From Maricaulis maris MCS10 (GTDB lineage Bacteria; Pseudomonadota; Alphaproteobacteria; Caulobacterales; Maricaulaceae), in contig NC_008347.1 in the NCBI RefSeq assembly GCF_000014745.1, forward strand, positions 930,001 to 994,000: DNA of 64,000 nucleotides, written 5' to 3'. The notes beneath the pieces were generated by a model, which did not search any database, was not told the origin of the DNA, and was given only the letters and a program-made list of their open reading frames with translations. Positions within the stretch are counted from its first letter, which is position 1. Every line of letters begins with the position of its first letter. Shown here one piece after another: positions 1 to 7,866 of the stretch. Made by a program: the position numbers and the translations under genes.

Positions 1-36
1 TATTGCCCGCGCGGCCGGGTCTGGGGCGGGCTGTAG
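1..36 (+). CDS. C-terminal end of an upstream gene (possible)
   Basis: An open frame runs from the window edge to a TAG at 34-36, giving only about 11 codons. The next gene starts 4 bases later, a spacing typical of an operon. Nothing in these few residues identifies the product, and the frame could be open by chance. Confidence 0.25.
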   Translation, partial: YCPRGRVWGGL

Positions 37-39
37 GCC

Positions 40-669
40 ATGTGGCGCTGGGTTGCGGGTCTGGGTCTGATTGTTTTCGGCCTAGCCTCCAGCCTGTTCT
101 CCAGCCTGGCCCTGTTTTCCACGCAGGCGATGAGCATGATGCCGGCCGTCGAGCCCGGACAGCGTTTCATCGTCAACAAGCTGGCCTATGGCTACAGCAC
201 GGTCAGCCTGCCGCTGGTCGGTACCCGGCTTGATCCGAACAGGCTGGTTGCCGGACCGGCGCCGCGGCGCGGTGATATCATCGTTTTCCTGGACACGACG
301 CAGAGCCCGGCGCGGACGATTGTCAGCCGCGTCGCTGCCGTGGCGGGTGACGAAGCCGCCTATGATGGTGGGCGCCTTGTCATCAATGGCGATTATGTCC
401 AACGCGACGCACTCGGCCCGGAGACGCTTGTCACCCGGGGCAGGCCACAACAGGTGACCCGATATCGCGAAACGCTTCCCGGTGGCATGTCACACGAGAT
501 TTTCGAGCTGGGTGATGAAGGACCGATGGATCAGACCTGGCCCGTTACCGTGCCGGAGGGCCATGTCTTCGTGCTTGGCGACAATCGGGATCAATCTCGT
601 GACAGTCGCGCTCCGGGCGGCCCGGGCATGGTCCCGCTGGCGCGCATTCTGGGTCGTGTCAGCGACTAG
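40..669 (+). CDS. Signal peptidase I-like protein (S26 family), catalytic Lys replaced
   Basis: Type I signal peptidases cut leader peptides from exported proteins at the outer face of the inner membrane. This 209-residue protein has an N-terminal membrane segment (about 5-30), the serine box SMMP with Ser32, the following GQRFIVNKLAYG box, and the C-terminal box GDNRDQSRDSR (180-190). The box that normally carries the general-base lysine (KRVxGxxGD) reads SRVAAVAGD, with Ser96 at the lysine position. It may therefore be a divergent or inactive paralogue rather than the housekeeping LepB. An in-frame stop at 34-36 fixes the N-terminus at or after this ATG. The fold assignment is firm; activity is uncertain. 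Confidence 0.8.
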   Translation: MWRWVAGLGLIVFGLASSLFSSLALFSTQAMSMMPAVEPGQRFIVNKLAYGYSTVSLPLVGTRLDPNRLVAGPAPRRGDIIVFLDTTQSPARTIVSRVAAVAGDEAAYDGGRLVINGDYVQRDALGPETLVTRGRPQQVTRYRETLPGGMSHEIFELGDEGPMDQTWPVTVPEGHVFVLGDNRDQSRDSRAPGGPGMVPLARILGRVSD

Positions 670-732
670 TCTGGCGCCAGCTCCGGCACCGCTCTAGTCT
701 CTTCCCAAATCACTCAATCGGGGAGAGGGCGC

Positions 733-1605
733 ATGAGCCTCAAGGGAAAGACGATTTTCATCACCGGCGCTTCGCGCGGGATTGGTCTGGCCATTGGCGA
801 GCGCTGTGCCCGTGATGGCGCCAATATCATCATCGCCGCCAAGTCCGACACGGTCGATCCGCGTCTCGAGGGCACGATCCACACTGCCGCCGCGGCGATC
901 GAAGCAGCCGGCGGACAGGCGCTGGCGGTCAAGTGTGATATCCGTGACGAAGCCCAGGTCGAAGCGGCAGTGGAGGCCGGGGTCGAGCGCTTTGGCGGTA
1001 TCGACGCCGTTATCAACAATGCCTCCGCCATCTATCCGCGGCCGACGGCTGACGTACCGATGAAGCGCTATGACCTGATGCATCAGGTCAATGGCCGCGG
1101 CACTTTCCTGACCACGCAGAAATGCCTGCCGCATCTGATGAAGGCGGAAAACCCGCACATCATCGCCCTGGCGCCGCCGCTCGACATGCGCGGCCTGTGG
1201 TTCGGACCGCACGTCGCCTATACCTCGGCGAAATACCAGATGAGCCTGTGCATCCTGGGCTGGGGCGAGGAGTTCAAGGGCAAGATCGGCGCCAATGCGA
1301 TCTGGCCGCGTACTGCGGTCGCCACCGCCGCGATCTCGAACGTTTTGGCCGGCGAAGAGGCGATGAAGAGTTGCCGCAAGCCGGAAATTCTCGCTGACAC
1401 CGCCTATGCCGTCCTCAACAAGCCGGCGGCGAGCTTCACCGGCAATTTCATCATCGATGACAGCTTCCTGTGGGATGAGGGCGAGCGCGATCTCGACAAG
1501 TATTCCTACGATCCGTCGATCGAGCTCCTGCCCGACTTCTTCGTGCCGGAAGAGCCGGCTGCGCCTCCGGGCGTGAAGATCATGGCGATCCCGGCGGCAC
1601 ACTGA
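733..1605 (+). CDS. SDR family NAD(P)-dependent oxidoreductase (HSDL2-like)
   Basis: This is a classical short-chain dehydrogenase/reductase of 290 residues. It has the cofactor glycine motif TGASRGIG at 11-18, NNAS at 95-98 and the active-site YTSAK (Tyr163, Lys167). The stretch around APPLDMRGLWF and the C-terminal half resemble the short-chain domain of hydroxysteroid dehydrogenase-like protein 2 rather than FabG. The substrate cannot be read from sequence. The start follows a GGGGAGAGGGC ribosome-binding stretch. It is probably a cytoplasmic oxidoreductase of lipid or alcohol metabolism. The gene is monocistronic or loosely linked to the signal peptidase-like gene 60 bases upstream. Confidence 0.88.
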   Translation: MSLKGKTIFITGASRGIGLAIGERCARDGANIIIAAKSDTVDPRLEGTIHTAAAAIEAAGGQALAVKCDIRDEAQVEAAVEAGVERFGGIDAVINNASAIYPRPTADVPMKRYDLMHQVNGRGTFLTTQKCLPHLMKAENPHIIALAPPLDMRGLWFGPHVAYTSAKYQMSLCILGWGEEFKGKIGANAIWPRTAVATAAISNVLAGEEAMKSCRKPEILADTAYAVLNKPAASFTGNFIIDDSFLWDEGERDLDKYSYDPSIELLPDFFVPEEPAAPPGVKIMAIPAAH

Positions 1606-1666
1606 GCCGGCTCGCGACAATCCCCGGTCATTGCTCCAGGCCCCGATTTGGCGCAAAACGGACGCA

Positions 1667-2845
1667 ATGACCGACACTTTCCTCACCATGGCCTATGCCA
1701 TCGCCGCCGGATCGATCGGCTTTGCGCTGGCCATCGCGCTGACCCGTGGCGGTCAGCGCGGCGACCGGTCCTTGTATTTTTGCCTGGCGCTGATCGCGCT
1801 GCTGGCACATGTGCTCGGCCAGCTGGTCATTGTCACGGGCGCCTACCGCTATGCGCCGCACCTGGTCGGGGCTGACCTTGTGTTCAAGATGGTGCTGGGC
1901 CCGGCGGTCTACTTCTTCGCCCGTGCCCTGATGTCGACGGATAAGCCGCGTTTTGGCGGCTTCGACTGGCTGGTGCTGCTCGGCCCGGTGCTGGTCCTTG
2001 TCGCGACCCTGCCCTTCGCCAGCCTGAGCGCCGAACAGAAGCTCGCCCTGGCCGACCCGGCGACCCGAAATCCCGACCACTTCCGGATCGCGCTCTACAC
2101 CTGCACTGCGTCGCTGGTCATCTTCCTGGCCTTCACCGGTTGCTACCTCGTCGCCGCGCTGAGGCTGCAGGTGCGTCACAGGCGGCGCATGTTGGAAGAG
2201 TTTGCGAATGTCGAACGCAAATCCCTCGACTGGCTGCGTACCATCCTGCTGGTATTCGCCGGCGCCTGGACGTTTTTCGCCATCAAGCAGGTCCTGTGGG
2301 TCACCGGTACGTCCATCCCGGCCTTCAACATTGCCTTGGCCTTCACGGAAACCCTTGCCATCGCGGCCTTTGCCTATCTCGGTGTGCACCAGCCCGAGCT
2401 GCCCTCCGAGCGGAATACCAAGGACAGGGCGAGCACAGCCGACGCGTCAGCCAGACGCCCGATCCTGACCGAACAGCGCATGAGCCGGACGGCCGCGAAA
2501 CTGGTCGGCGCGCTGGAGGCCGACAAGCTTTACGCCGACAGTGATCTGTCGCTGCGCAAGCTGTCCGACATCACGGGCGTCACCAAGAACCATATCTCCG
2601 AGACGCTATCCCAGCATCTCGGCGTCAATTTCTTTGACTTTGTGAACAGCCACCGGGCTGACGAGGCCAAGCGACTTCTGAGCGAGACCGAGCTGAATAC
2701 GCTGGAAGTCGCCTTCGAGGTCGGGTTCAACTCCCGGTCGACCTTCAACGCGGCGTTCAAGAAACATGTCGGCGCACCGCCGAGCCAGTATCGGGCCGAG
2801 GTGCGCAGCGCCGGGCCGCGAGACCTGGAAAACGCCCTCCACTGA
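1667..2845 (+). CDS. Membrane-anchored AraC-family transcriptional regulator
   Basis: The protein is about 392 residues. The N-terminal two thirds contain roughly seven hydrophobic segments (from about residue 5 to 250). The C-terminal 100 residues are an AraC/XylS double helix-turn-helix, with KLSDITGVTKNHIS as the first helix pair and the conserved signature around AFEVGFNSRSTFNAAFKK. This 7-TM plus AraC architecture senses a signal in the membrane and binds DNA from the inner face. An earlier in-frame start at 1631 lacks a ribosome-binding site and would add hydrophilic residues, so ATG 1667 is preferred. Its target may be the DUF4386 gene directly downstream (inference). Confidence 0.87.
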   Translation: MTDTFLTMAYAIAAGSIGFALAIALTRGGQRGDRSLYFCLALIALLAHVLGQLVIVTGAYRYAPHLVGADLVFKMVLGPAVYFFARALMSTDKPRFGGFDWLVLLGPVLVLVATLPFASLSAEQKLALADPATRNPDHFRIALYTCTASLVIFLAFTGCYLVAALRLQVRHRRRMLEEFANVERKSLDWLRTILLVFAGAWTFFAIKQVLWVTGTSIPAFNIALAFTETLAIAAFAYLGVHQPELPSERNTKDRASTADASARRPILTEQRMSRTAAKLVGALEADKLYADSDLSLRKLSDITGVTKNHISETLSQHLGVNFFDFVNSHRADEAKRLLSETELNTLEVAFEVGFNSRSTFNAAFKKHVGAPPSQYRAEVRSAGPRDLENALH

Positions 2846-2965
2846 CACACGTCGATGTCCGAATGGCCCCATTCGGACGACAGGCAGGCCAACCTCCCGC
2901 ATCAACGGGGGGCCGGTGACCGCGCCGGCTTGGTTCACTGCTTGGTCGACGGAGACGCTCACGCC

Positions 2966-3703
2966 ATGTCTGCAATTCAACATTCTGAACAATCAGCTCG
3001 CCGCATGGCACGGCTGGCTGGTTTGTCCTATCTCATCTACACCCTCGCAGGGCTGTACATCACCTTTGGACCGCTACCCGGGCTGAGTACGCTTCTGAGC
3101 GGCGAGGCGCCGCCCGAGCGCGACGAATTCCTGTTCCGGACCGGATTTCTGGCCGAGATGGTCATGTATATCTTCGTCGTCGTTTCTGCTGCCGCCATGT
3201 ATGCCGTGCTGAGGTCGGTGAGCCAGGGCACGGCCATGGTCGGTGCTTTTTGCCGGCTGATCGAAGGCGCGATGGGCGCAACCTTCATCGTCTTCAAATA
3301 TGCCGCGTTTGCGGCGGTCGTGAATCCCGATCTGAGTCCCGGCTTTTCCGGTGAGGAGCGGTCAGCGCTCGTGACGCTCCTGCGCGACGTCTACGGGTCG
3401 ACGATCTATTTGCTGCTGATCCCGATGGCCGTTGGCGGTGTCCTCTACTTTGCCCTGTTTTTCCGGGCGCGCTTCATCCCGCGCTGGCTCGCGGCCTGGG
3501 GCGTTTTAACCTATTTCGTGATCGGAACGCTGGCCGGTGTGATCATCCTGTTCCCGTCCGTGAGGGAGCACGTCATGTTGTTCTTCATTCCGGGCGCCCT
3601 GTTTGAATGGGTTGTGGCGTTCTGGCTGCTCTTCGCAGGGATCAACACCCGGCACTGGTGGGGCAAGTCCTCCGGCGCCACTGAGGGTGCCACTGCTCCC
3701 TGA
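2966..3703 (+). CDS. DUF4386 family membrane protein
   Basis: About 245 residues with six or so hydrophobic segments and the N-terminal pattern RMARLAGLSYLIYTLAGLY typical of DUF4386 proteins, whose role is unknown. The frame stays open upstream to 2855, but that part is hydrophilic and low in coding character, so the ATG at 2966 just before the first membrane segment is chosen. It lies 120 bases downstream of the membrane AraC regulator on the same strand. DUF4386 proteins are often found beside one-component regulators, so co-function is possible. Confidence 0.8.
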   Translation: MSAIQHSEQSARRMARLAGLSYLIYTLAGLYITFGPLPGLSTLLSGEAPPERDEFLFRTGFLAEMVMYIFVVVSAAAMYAVLRSVSQGTAMVGAFCRLIEGAMGATFIVFKYAAFAAVVNPDLSPGFSGEERSALVTLLRDVYGSTIYLLLIPMAVGGVLYFALFFRARFIPRWLAAWGVLTYFVIGTLAGVIILFPSVREHVMLFFIPGALFEWVVAFWLLFAGINTRHWWGKSSGATEGATAP

Positions 3704-3714
3704 CGGCGCCTCTG

Positions 3715-3744
3715 CACAGGGTGTGATGGTCGTCACACCCTGTG
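3715..3744 (+). terminator. Perfect 12-bp hairpin after the DUF4386 gene
   Basis: CACAGGGTGTGA and its exact complement TCACACCCTGTG are separated by a 6-base loop, 12 bases after the stop codon. The downstream tract is only weakly T-rich (GTAAGTCTTT), so it could be a terminator, an operator or an mRNA-stabilising hairpin. Confidence 0.5.
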
Positions 3745-3839
3745 TAAGTCTTTGCCGCACAACACAACTTTGACATTGTATGAATCCGATTCACCATTAG
3801 CGTCGGCCTTGTCAAAACAGGACAGTGAGGGGCGGAGCA

Positions 3840-3947
3840 ATGCGGACGCGATCAGGGGGTGGTTGGATCAGTGTGGTGGTGATAGCCGGCGTGGCCATCG
3901 GCTTCGCGATCGCCTGGATACAGGGGGGCTCGCCCTACGGTTTCTGA
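3840..3947 (+). CDS. Small single-span membrane protein (candidate)
   Basis: A 35-codon frame starts with ATG 6 bases after GGGGCGGAG, a good ribosome-binding sequence. The product begins MRTRSGGGW, has one hydrophobic segment (about 10-27, ISVVVIAGVAIGFAIAW) and ends in GGSPYGF. Positively charged residues precede the span, predicting a cytoplasmic N-terminus. A longer overlapping frame (3752-4228) in another phase shows no protein-like features. The function is unknown; conservation in relatives would decide whether it is real. Confidence 0.45.
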   Translation: MRTRSGGGWISVVVIAGVAIGFAIAWIQGGSPYGF

Positions 3948-4110
3948 CGGGCACCCGCGGGTCGCATTGCGGCACGAAAATCCCGCTTGCGCTTTTTCAA
4001 AATTCGCCAATATGGGAGTTGGAGCGTCGCACTCTGCGGCCGGGCTCACATGATGAGCTGCCGCTGATCCTTCGCCTGCCGTCGACGCGGCCGGCCGGAG
4101 TGACCCATTC

Positions 4111-4518
4111 ATGCTTCTCGTGGACACCTATCTGGCTCCCAGCCCCCTGGAAGGGCTGGGCGTTTTTGCTTCTCAAACCATCCCCGCCGGCACGCTGGTC
4201 TGGGTGCTCGACCCGGCCGTCGACCTGATCCTGACCGAGGCCCAGCTGGCCGAACGGCCGCAGATCTACCGTCAGTTCATGCAGCGCTATGCCTATTTCG
4301 ACCGCAGCCTGAACGGCTATCTGCTCGATGGCGATCATGCCCGCTTTCTCAATCATGCCGCCGAGCCGAATATCGATTTTCGGGCCGACGGCAATGGCGA
4401 AGCCCGCCGCGAGATCCTGCCGGGAGAGGAAATCCTGTGCGACTACAGCCAGTTCATGGAGAATGTCGTGCTCCTGCCAAGCTCGGCCCGTCCGGGCGCG
4501 GCCATTGTCGCGGCCTGA
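4111..4518 (+). CDS. SET domain-containing protein
   Basis: A compact 135-residue protein consisting almost entirely of a SET fold, the S-adenosylmethionine-dependent lysine methyltransferase domain. Visible motifs are the N-terminal LEGLGVFASQTIPAG, FLNHAAEPN (79-87, the NHxxxPN SAM/active-site knot) and GEEILCDY (105-112, carrying the catalytic-type tyrosine). There are no pre-SET or post-SET cysteine clusters. The target is unknown; in bacteria such proteins may modify ribosomal or DNA-associated proteins. It sits 66 bases upstream of a histone-deacetylase-fold gene on the same strand. Confidence 0.85.
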   Translation: MLLVDTYLAPSPLEGLGVFASQTIPAGTLVWVLDPAVDLILTEAQLAERPQIYRQFMQRYAYFDRSLNGYLLDGDHARFLNHAAEPNIDFRADGNGEARREILPGEEILCDYSQFMENVVLLPSSARPGAAIVAA

Positions 4519-4584
4519 ATTTGTGGGCCAGGCAGGCCGTGTCGGGACTGGCCAGCGCGGCGTGACCGCCGCACACTGGCCGCC

Positions 4585-5517
4585 ATGAAAACCACGATCT
4601 TTGACAGTCCCGCCAGCCGTCTCCATCTCGTCCCGCCCGGTCATCCCGAGCATGTCGGCCGCTATGAGGCGGTGCGTGAGGCATTGCTGGCCCTGCCAGG
4701 CTGTGACTGGCGCGAGGCGCCGACGGCGGCGATGACCGATGTGGCCCGTTTCCATAGCGCCGCCCATGTTGATCGCGTCCTGACCGCCTGTGCCGATGCG
4801 CCGGCCGGCCAGTGGCTGGCGCTGGACCCGGACACGCTGGTCTGTGACCGCTCGGCGGCCGCCGCCCTGGGCGCTGTCGGTGCGGCTGTTGCCGCGGTCA
4901 ATCAGGTGATCGCCGATGAAGGCGGCGCGGCTTTTGTGCTGGCCCGTCCGCCCGGCCACCACGCCGAGCCTGACCGGCCGATGGGCTTTTGCCTGTTCAA
5001 CACCATCGCCATTGCCGCTGCCCATGCGCTGGAGGTGCATGACCTGACCTCGGTCGCCATTGTCGATATCGATGTCCATCACGGCAATGGCACGCAATGT
5101 CTGGCCGAGCGTGAGGCGCGGGTCTTTTTCGCCTCGCTGCACCAGGCGCCGCTCTATCCCGGGACGGGCGGCGAGGGCGAGACCGGTCTCAATGGCAATG
5201 TCCTCAATTGCCCGATGCCGGATGGGGTGACGGGGCAGCAATGGCGTCAGCGATTCGAGGCCGCTGTCCTTCCGGCGCTGCGCCGGGCGCGGCCGCAACT
5301 GGTTCTGGTCTCGGCCGGATTTGATGCGCATGCGGACGATCCGGTCGGTGGCTGGGGCCTGCGCAGCAATGACTATGCCTGGGCGGCCGGACAACTGGCT
5401 GGCATTGCGCGAGATTTTGGCGGCTCGCGGCTTGTTTCCGTGCTGGAGGGTGGCTACGACTGTCCGGCCCTGGGGCGATCGGCGGCGGCATTTGTCGACG
5501 CGTTGTCCCAGGCGTGA
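4585..5517 (+). CDS. Histone deacetylase family protein (class II-like amidohydrolase)
   Basis: A 310-residue arginase/deacetylase fold enzyme. Catalytic histidines are in RPPGHHAEP (His125-His126). The zinc ligands are in DIDVHHGNG (Asp163, His165) and SAGFDAH (Asp247). LEGGYD lies near the C-terminus. All catalytic residues are present, so it should be an active zinc hydrolase. Bacterial members act on acetyl-lysine, acetylpolyamines or acetoin-type substrates; sequence alone does not choose. Its neighbours are the SET protein upstream and a histidine phosphatase 85 bases downstream, all on one strand. Confidence 0.9.
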   Translation: MKTTIFDSPASRLHLVPPGHPEHVGRYEAVREALLALPGCDWREAPTAAMTDVARFHSAAHVDRVLTACADAPAGQWLALDPDTLVCDRSAAAALGAVGAAVAAVNQVIADEGGAAFVLARPPGHHAEPDRPMGFCLFNTIAIAAAHALEVHDLTSVAIVDIDVHHGNGTQCLAEREARVFFASLHQAPLYPGTGGEGETGLNGNVLNCPMPDGVTGQQWRQRFEAAVLPALRRARPQLVLVSAGFDAHADDPVGGWGLRSNDYAWAAGQLAGIARDFGGSRLVSVLEGGYDCPALGRSAAAFVDALSQA

Positions 5518-5602
5518 GATCCGAATTCTGCCAGGCTGCGACGGGGCGTGCCGGCTGCCGAGCTTGCCCCGCGCTGGCCCCCGCGCGTGACCGTGACATT
5601 GC

Positions 5603-6214
5603 ATGACCGAGATCGACACCACCGGCGCCGCGCGGCGCGGCTACATCACCATCGCCCGCCACGGCCAGCCGCTCGCCAATCGCGAGGCGATGATGGACTG
5701 GCGCGGCTATGAGGACTGGTGGGACAATATCTACCAGCCGGCTCCGCTGGTTGAAGGCCAGGTCGCGCCCGAGCCGCTGAAGGACCAGGCGGTCGGCGCC
5801 CGGACGATATTCGCCTCGACACTGCGCCGGGCGATCGAGACCGCCCAGGCGGTCGCGCCGGGCCGTGAGCTGGTGATCGAGGGCGATTTTGTCGAGGCCG
5901 AATTGCCGCCGCCGCCCTGGCCCGGGCGTTTCATGGCCAAGACCTGGGGCGTGTTTGCGCGCTGTACCTGGTGGCTGGGCCAGTCGCGTGGCCGGGAAAG
6001 CCGCATCGAAGCCGACCAGCGCGCCGCCCGCGCTGTTGGCCGACTGATCGAGGCTGCCGAGAGCGGACCTGTGGTGTGCTGCGCCCATGGCTGGTTCAAC
6101 CGCATGATGCGGCCCCATCTCAAGGCGGCCGGCTGGGTCTGCGTGCGCGATGGCGGGGATAGTTACTGGTCCTGGCGCCGCTATGAGTATCGCGGCGATC
6201 GGGGCGCTGACTGA
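5603..6214 (+). CDS. Histidine phosphatase family protein
   Basis: 203 residues. The phosphohistidine motif ARHGQP carries His20, Arg75/Arg76 lie in STLRRAIET, and the second catalytic histidine is His162 in CCAHGWFNRMM. This is the branch-1 phosphoglycerate-mutase-like pattern. The TRP-rich middle (WRGYEDWWDN and CTWWLG) is not typical of PhoE or SixA, so the substrate is open. The protein is cytoplasmic by lack of a signal peptide. It lies between the deacetylase and xseB on the same strand. Confidence 0.85.
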   Translation: MTEIDTTGAARRGYITIARHGQPLANREAMMDWRGYEDWWDNIYQPAPLVEGQVAPEPLKDQAVGARTIFASTLRRAIETAQAVAPGRELVIEGDFVEAELPPPPWPGRFMAKTWGVFARCTWWLGQSRGRESRIEADQRAARAVGRLIEAAESGPVVCCAHGWFNRMMRPHLKAAGWVCVRDGGDSYWSWRRYEYRGDRGAD

Positions 6215-6291
6215 ACGGGCGATTGCGGCGCCGGACGGGGCTTTCTATGGTGGCCCCCCAATTCCGACCCGACCGATGACGGAGAGACAGG

Positions 6292-6546
6292 ATGGCGTCC
6301 GAGCCGCATGCCGACATTGCGACCCTGAGCTTTGAAAATGCCCTTGCCGAGCTGGAAGGCATTGTCCGCCAGCTTGAGTCCGGCGAGGTCGAACTGGAAC
6401 GCTCGATCGAGATTTATGAACGCGGCGCTGCCCTGCGGGCCTATTGCGACAGCAAGCTGAAAAGTGCCGAGCTGAAGGTCGAGAAAATTGTCCGCGGCGA
6501 GGACGGCCAGCCGGCAACGGAGCCGGCCGGGCTCGACCCGGCATGA
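6292..6546 (+). CDS. xseB: Exodeoxyribonuclease VII small subunit
   Basis: An 84-residue protein with the XseB signature: SFENALAELEGIVRQLESGE, then VELERSIEIYERGAALRAYC. It partners with XseA in single-strand exonuclease VII. The start is preceded by GGAGAGACAGG. The stop overlaps the start of the next gene (ATGA at 6543-6546), indicating translational coupling. The xseB-ispA-dxs linkage is widespread in proteobacteria. Confidence 0.93.
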   Translation: MASEPHADIATLSFENALAELEGIVRQLESGEVELERSIEIYERGAALRAYCDSKLKSAELKVEKIVRGEDGQPATEPAGLDPA

Positions 6547-6896
6547 CGGATACGGCGCCCGGAACCGCGTCGATCGAGGATTTTCTCAAACTCGACATCC
6601 GGGTCGGCACCGTGGTGCGGGCTGAAGACTTCCCCGAAGCCCGCAAGCCGGCCATCCGCCTGTGGATCGATTTCGGTGGCGAGCTGGGGACGAGGAAATC
6701 CTCGGCCCAGATCACGGCTCATTATACGCCGGACGCGCTGATCGGCCGCCAGGTGCTGGCGGTGGTGAATTTTCCGCCGCGCCAGATCGGCCCGATGCGC
6801 TCTGAAGTGCTGACTCTCGGCGTTTCTGATGGCATGGGAGAGATCGTGCTGATGGCACCGGATCAGGCGGTGCCGGATGGCTCGCGCCTGCACTAG
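6543..6896 (+). CDS. csaA: tRNA-binding (EMAP/OB-fold) protein, CsaA-like
   Basis: 117 residues forming a single tRNA-binding OB domain: IEDFLKLDIRVGTVV, KSSAQIT, VVNFPPRQIGPMRSEVL and MAPDQAVPDGSRLH are diagnostic of CsaA, a dimeric protein with export-related chaperone and tRNA-binding activity. ATG 6543 overlaps the xseB stop by 4 bases. A longer in-frame reading to 6444 lies inside xseB and is rejected. The insertion of csaA between xseB and ispA is uncommon but conservative. Confidence 0.9.
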   Translation: MTDTAPGTASIEDFLKLDIRVGTVVRAEDFPEARKPAIRLWIDFGGELGTRKSSAQITAHYTPDALIGRQVLAVVNFPPRQIGPMRSEVLTLGVSDGMGEIVLMAPDQAVPDGSRLH

Positions 6897-6970
6897 GCAT
6901 GCAAGCGGGTCCGCGCTGGCAATGGCGCGACCCGGGGGACAGGACAGTCAGGGCAGGACAGGCAGGGCCA

Positions 6971-7858
6971 ATGGAGAATTTCGAACAGCGACTCAATGAG
7001 CATGCCGACCGCGTCACGGTCGCGCTTGATGCGTTGCTGCCGCGCGCCGAGGGACCGGAAGCCCATCTCAATTCCGCCATGCGCTATGCGGCCCTGGGGC
7101 CGGGCAAGCGCCTGCGTCCCTTCCTGACCATCGAGGCCGGCCATCTTGTCCATGCCGATGAGCGCGGCGTCCTGCGGGCCGCCTGCGCGCTGGAATGCAT
7201 CCATGCCTATTCGCTCATCCATGACGACCTGCCCTGCATGGATGATGACGACATGCGTCGCGGTCGCCCGACCGTCCACAAGGCCTATGACGAGGCCACT
7301 GCGGTCCTCGCCGGCGACGGTCTGCAGTCGATCGCCTATGAGATCCTCGCCCATCCCGACACCCATCAGCGCGGCAGTGTGCGGGCCCGTCTGGTCGAGC
7401 GCCTGTCTCGCGCCTCGGGTCCCTATGGCATGGTCGGCGGCCAGATGATCGATATCCGCGCCGAGACCGAGCAGTTCGACATTTCCGTGGTCACCCGCAT
7501 GCATCGCATGAAGACCGGGGCGCTGATTTCCTACGCCGTCGAAGCCGCCACCATCCTCAAGGATGTTGATGATCCTGTACGCCGGGCGCTGGAAGGGTTT
7601 GCCCATGATCTCGGCTTGGCCTATCAGATCACGGATGATCTCCTGGATGCCACAGGCGATGAGGATGAGGCGGGCAAGGCGGTCGGCAAGGATGCCGGTC
7701 AAGGAAAAGCCACCTTTGTCACCATTCTGGGCATTGAGGGCGCGCGTGACCGTTCGCGGCACTTGGCCGCACAGGCCAAGGAACACCTTGATCCATTTGG
7801 TGCGCGGGCAGATGTATTGAGAGAGGCCGTCGACTTCATTCTGGCGCGGCGCTCGTGA
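6971..7858 (+). CDS. ispA: (2E,6E)-farnesyl diphosphate synthase (geranyltranstransferase)
   Basis: 295 residues, the usual length. It condenses IPP with DMAPP/GPP to farnesyl diphosphate. The first aspartate-rich motif is [10 protein letters not shown] (85-94) followed by [10 protein letters not shown]. The second is [12 protein letters not shown] (from 222). The chain-length-determining region upstream of the first motif, [10 protein letters not shown], fits C15 synthases. The ATG at 6971 follows GGACAGGCAGGG. The upstream frame to 6899 has no protein-like content. The dxs gene follows immediately and supplies the precursor pathway. Confidence 0.95.
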   Translation: MENFEQRLNEHADRVTVALDALLPRAEGPEAHLNSAMRYAALGPGKRLRPFLTIEAGHLVHADERGVLRAACALECIHAYSLIHDDLPCMDDDDMRRGRPTVHKAYDEATAVLAGDGLQSIAYEILAHPDTHQRGSVRARLVERLSRASGPYGMVGGQMIDIRAETEQFDISVVTRMHRMKTGALISYAVEAATILKDVDDPVRRALEGFAHDLGLAYQITDDLLDATGDEDEAGKAVGKDAGQGKATFVTILGIEGARDRSRHLAAQAKEHLDPFGARADVLREAVDFILARRS

Positions 7859-7866
7859 AAGGCCGC

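Noticed and set aside
3752-4228. 158-codon plus frame running into the SET gene
   Set aside because: Overlaps a real gene in another phase, has no ribosome-binding site and no domain.
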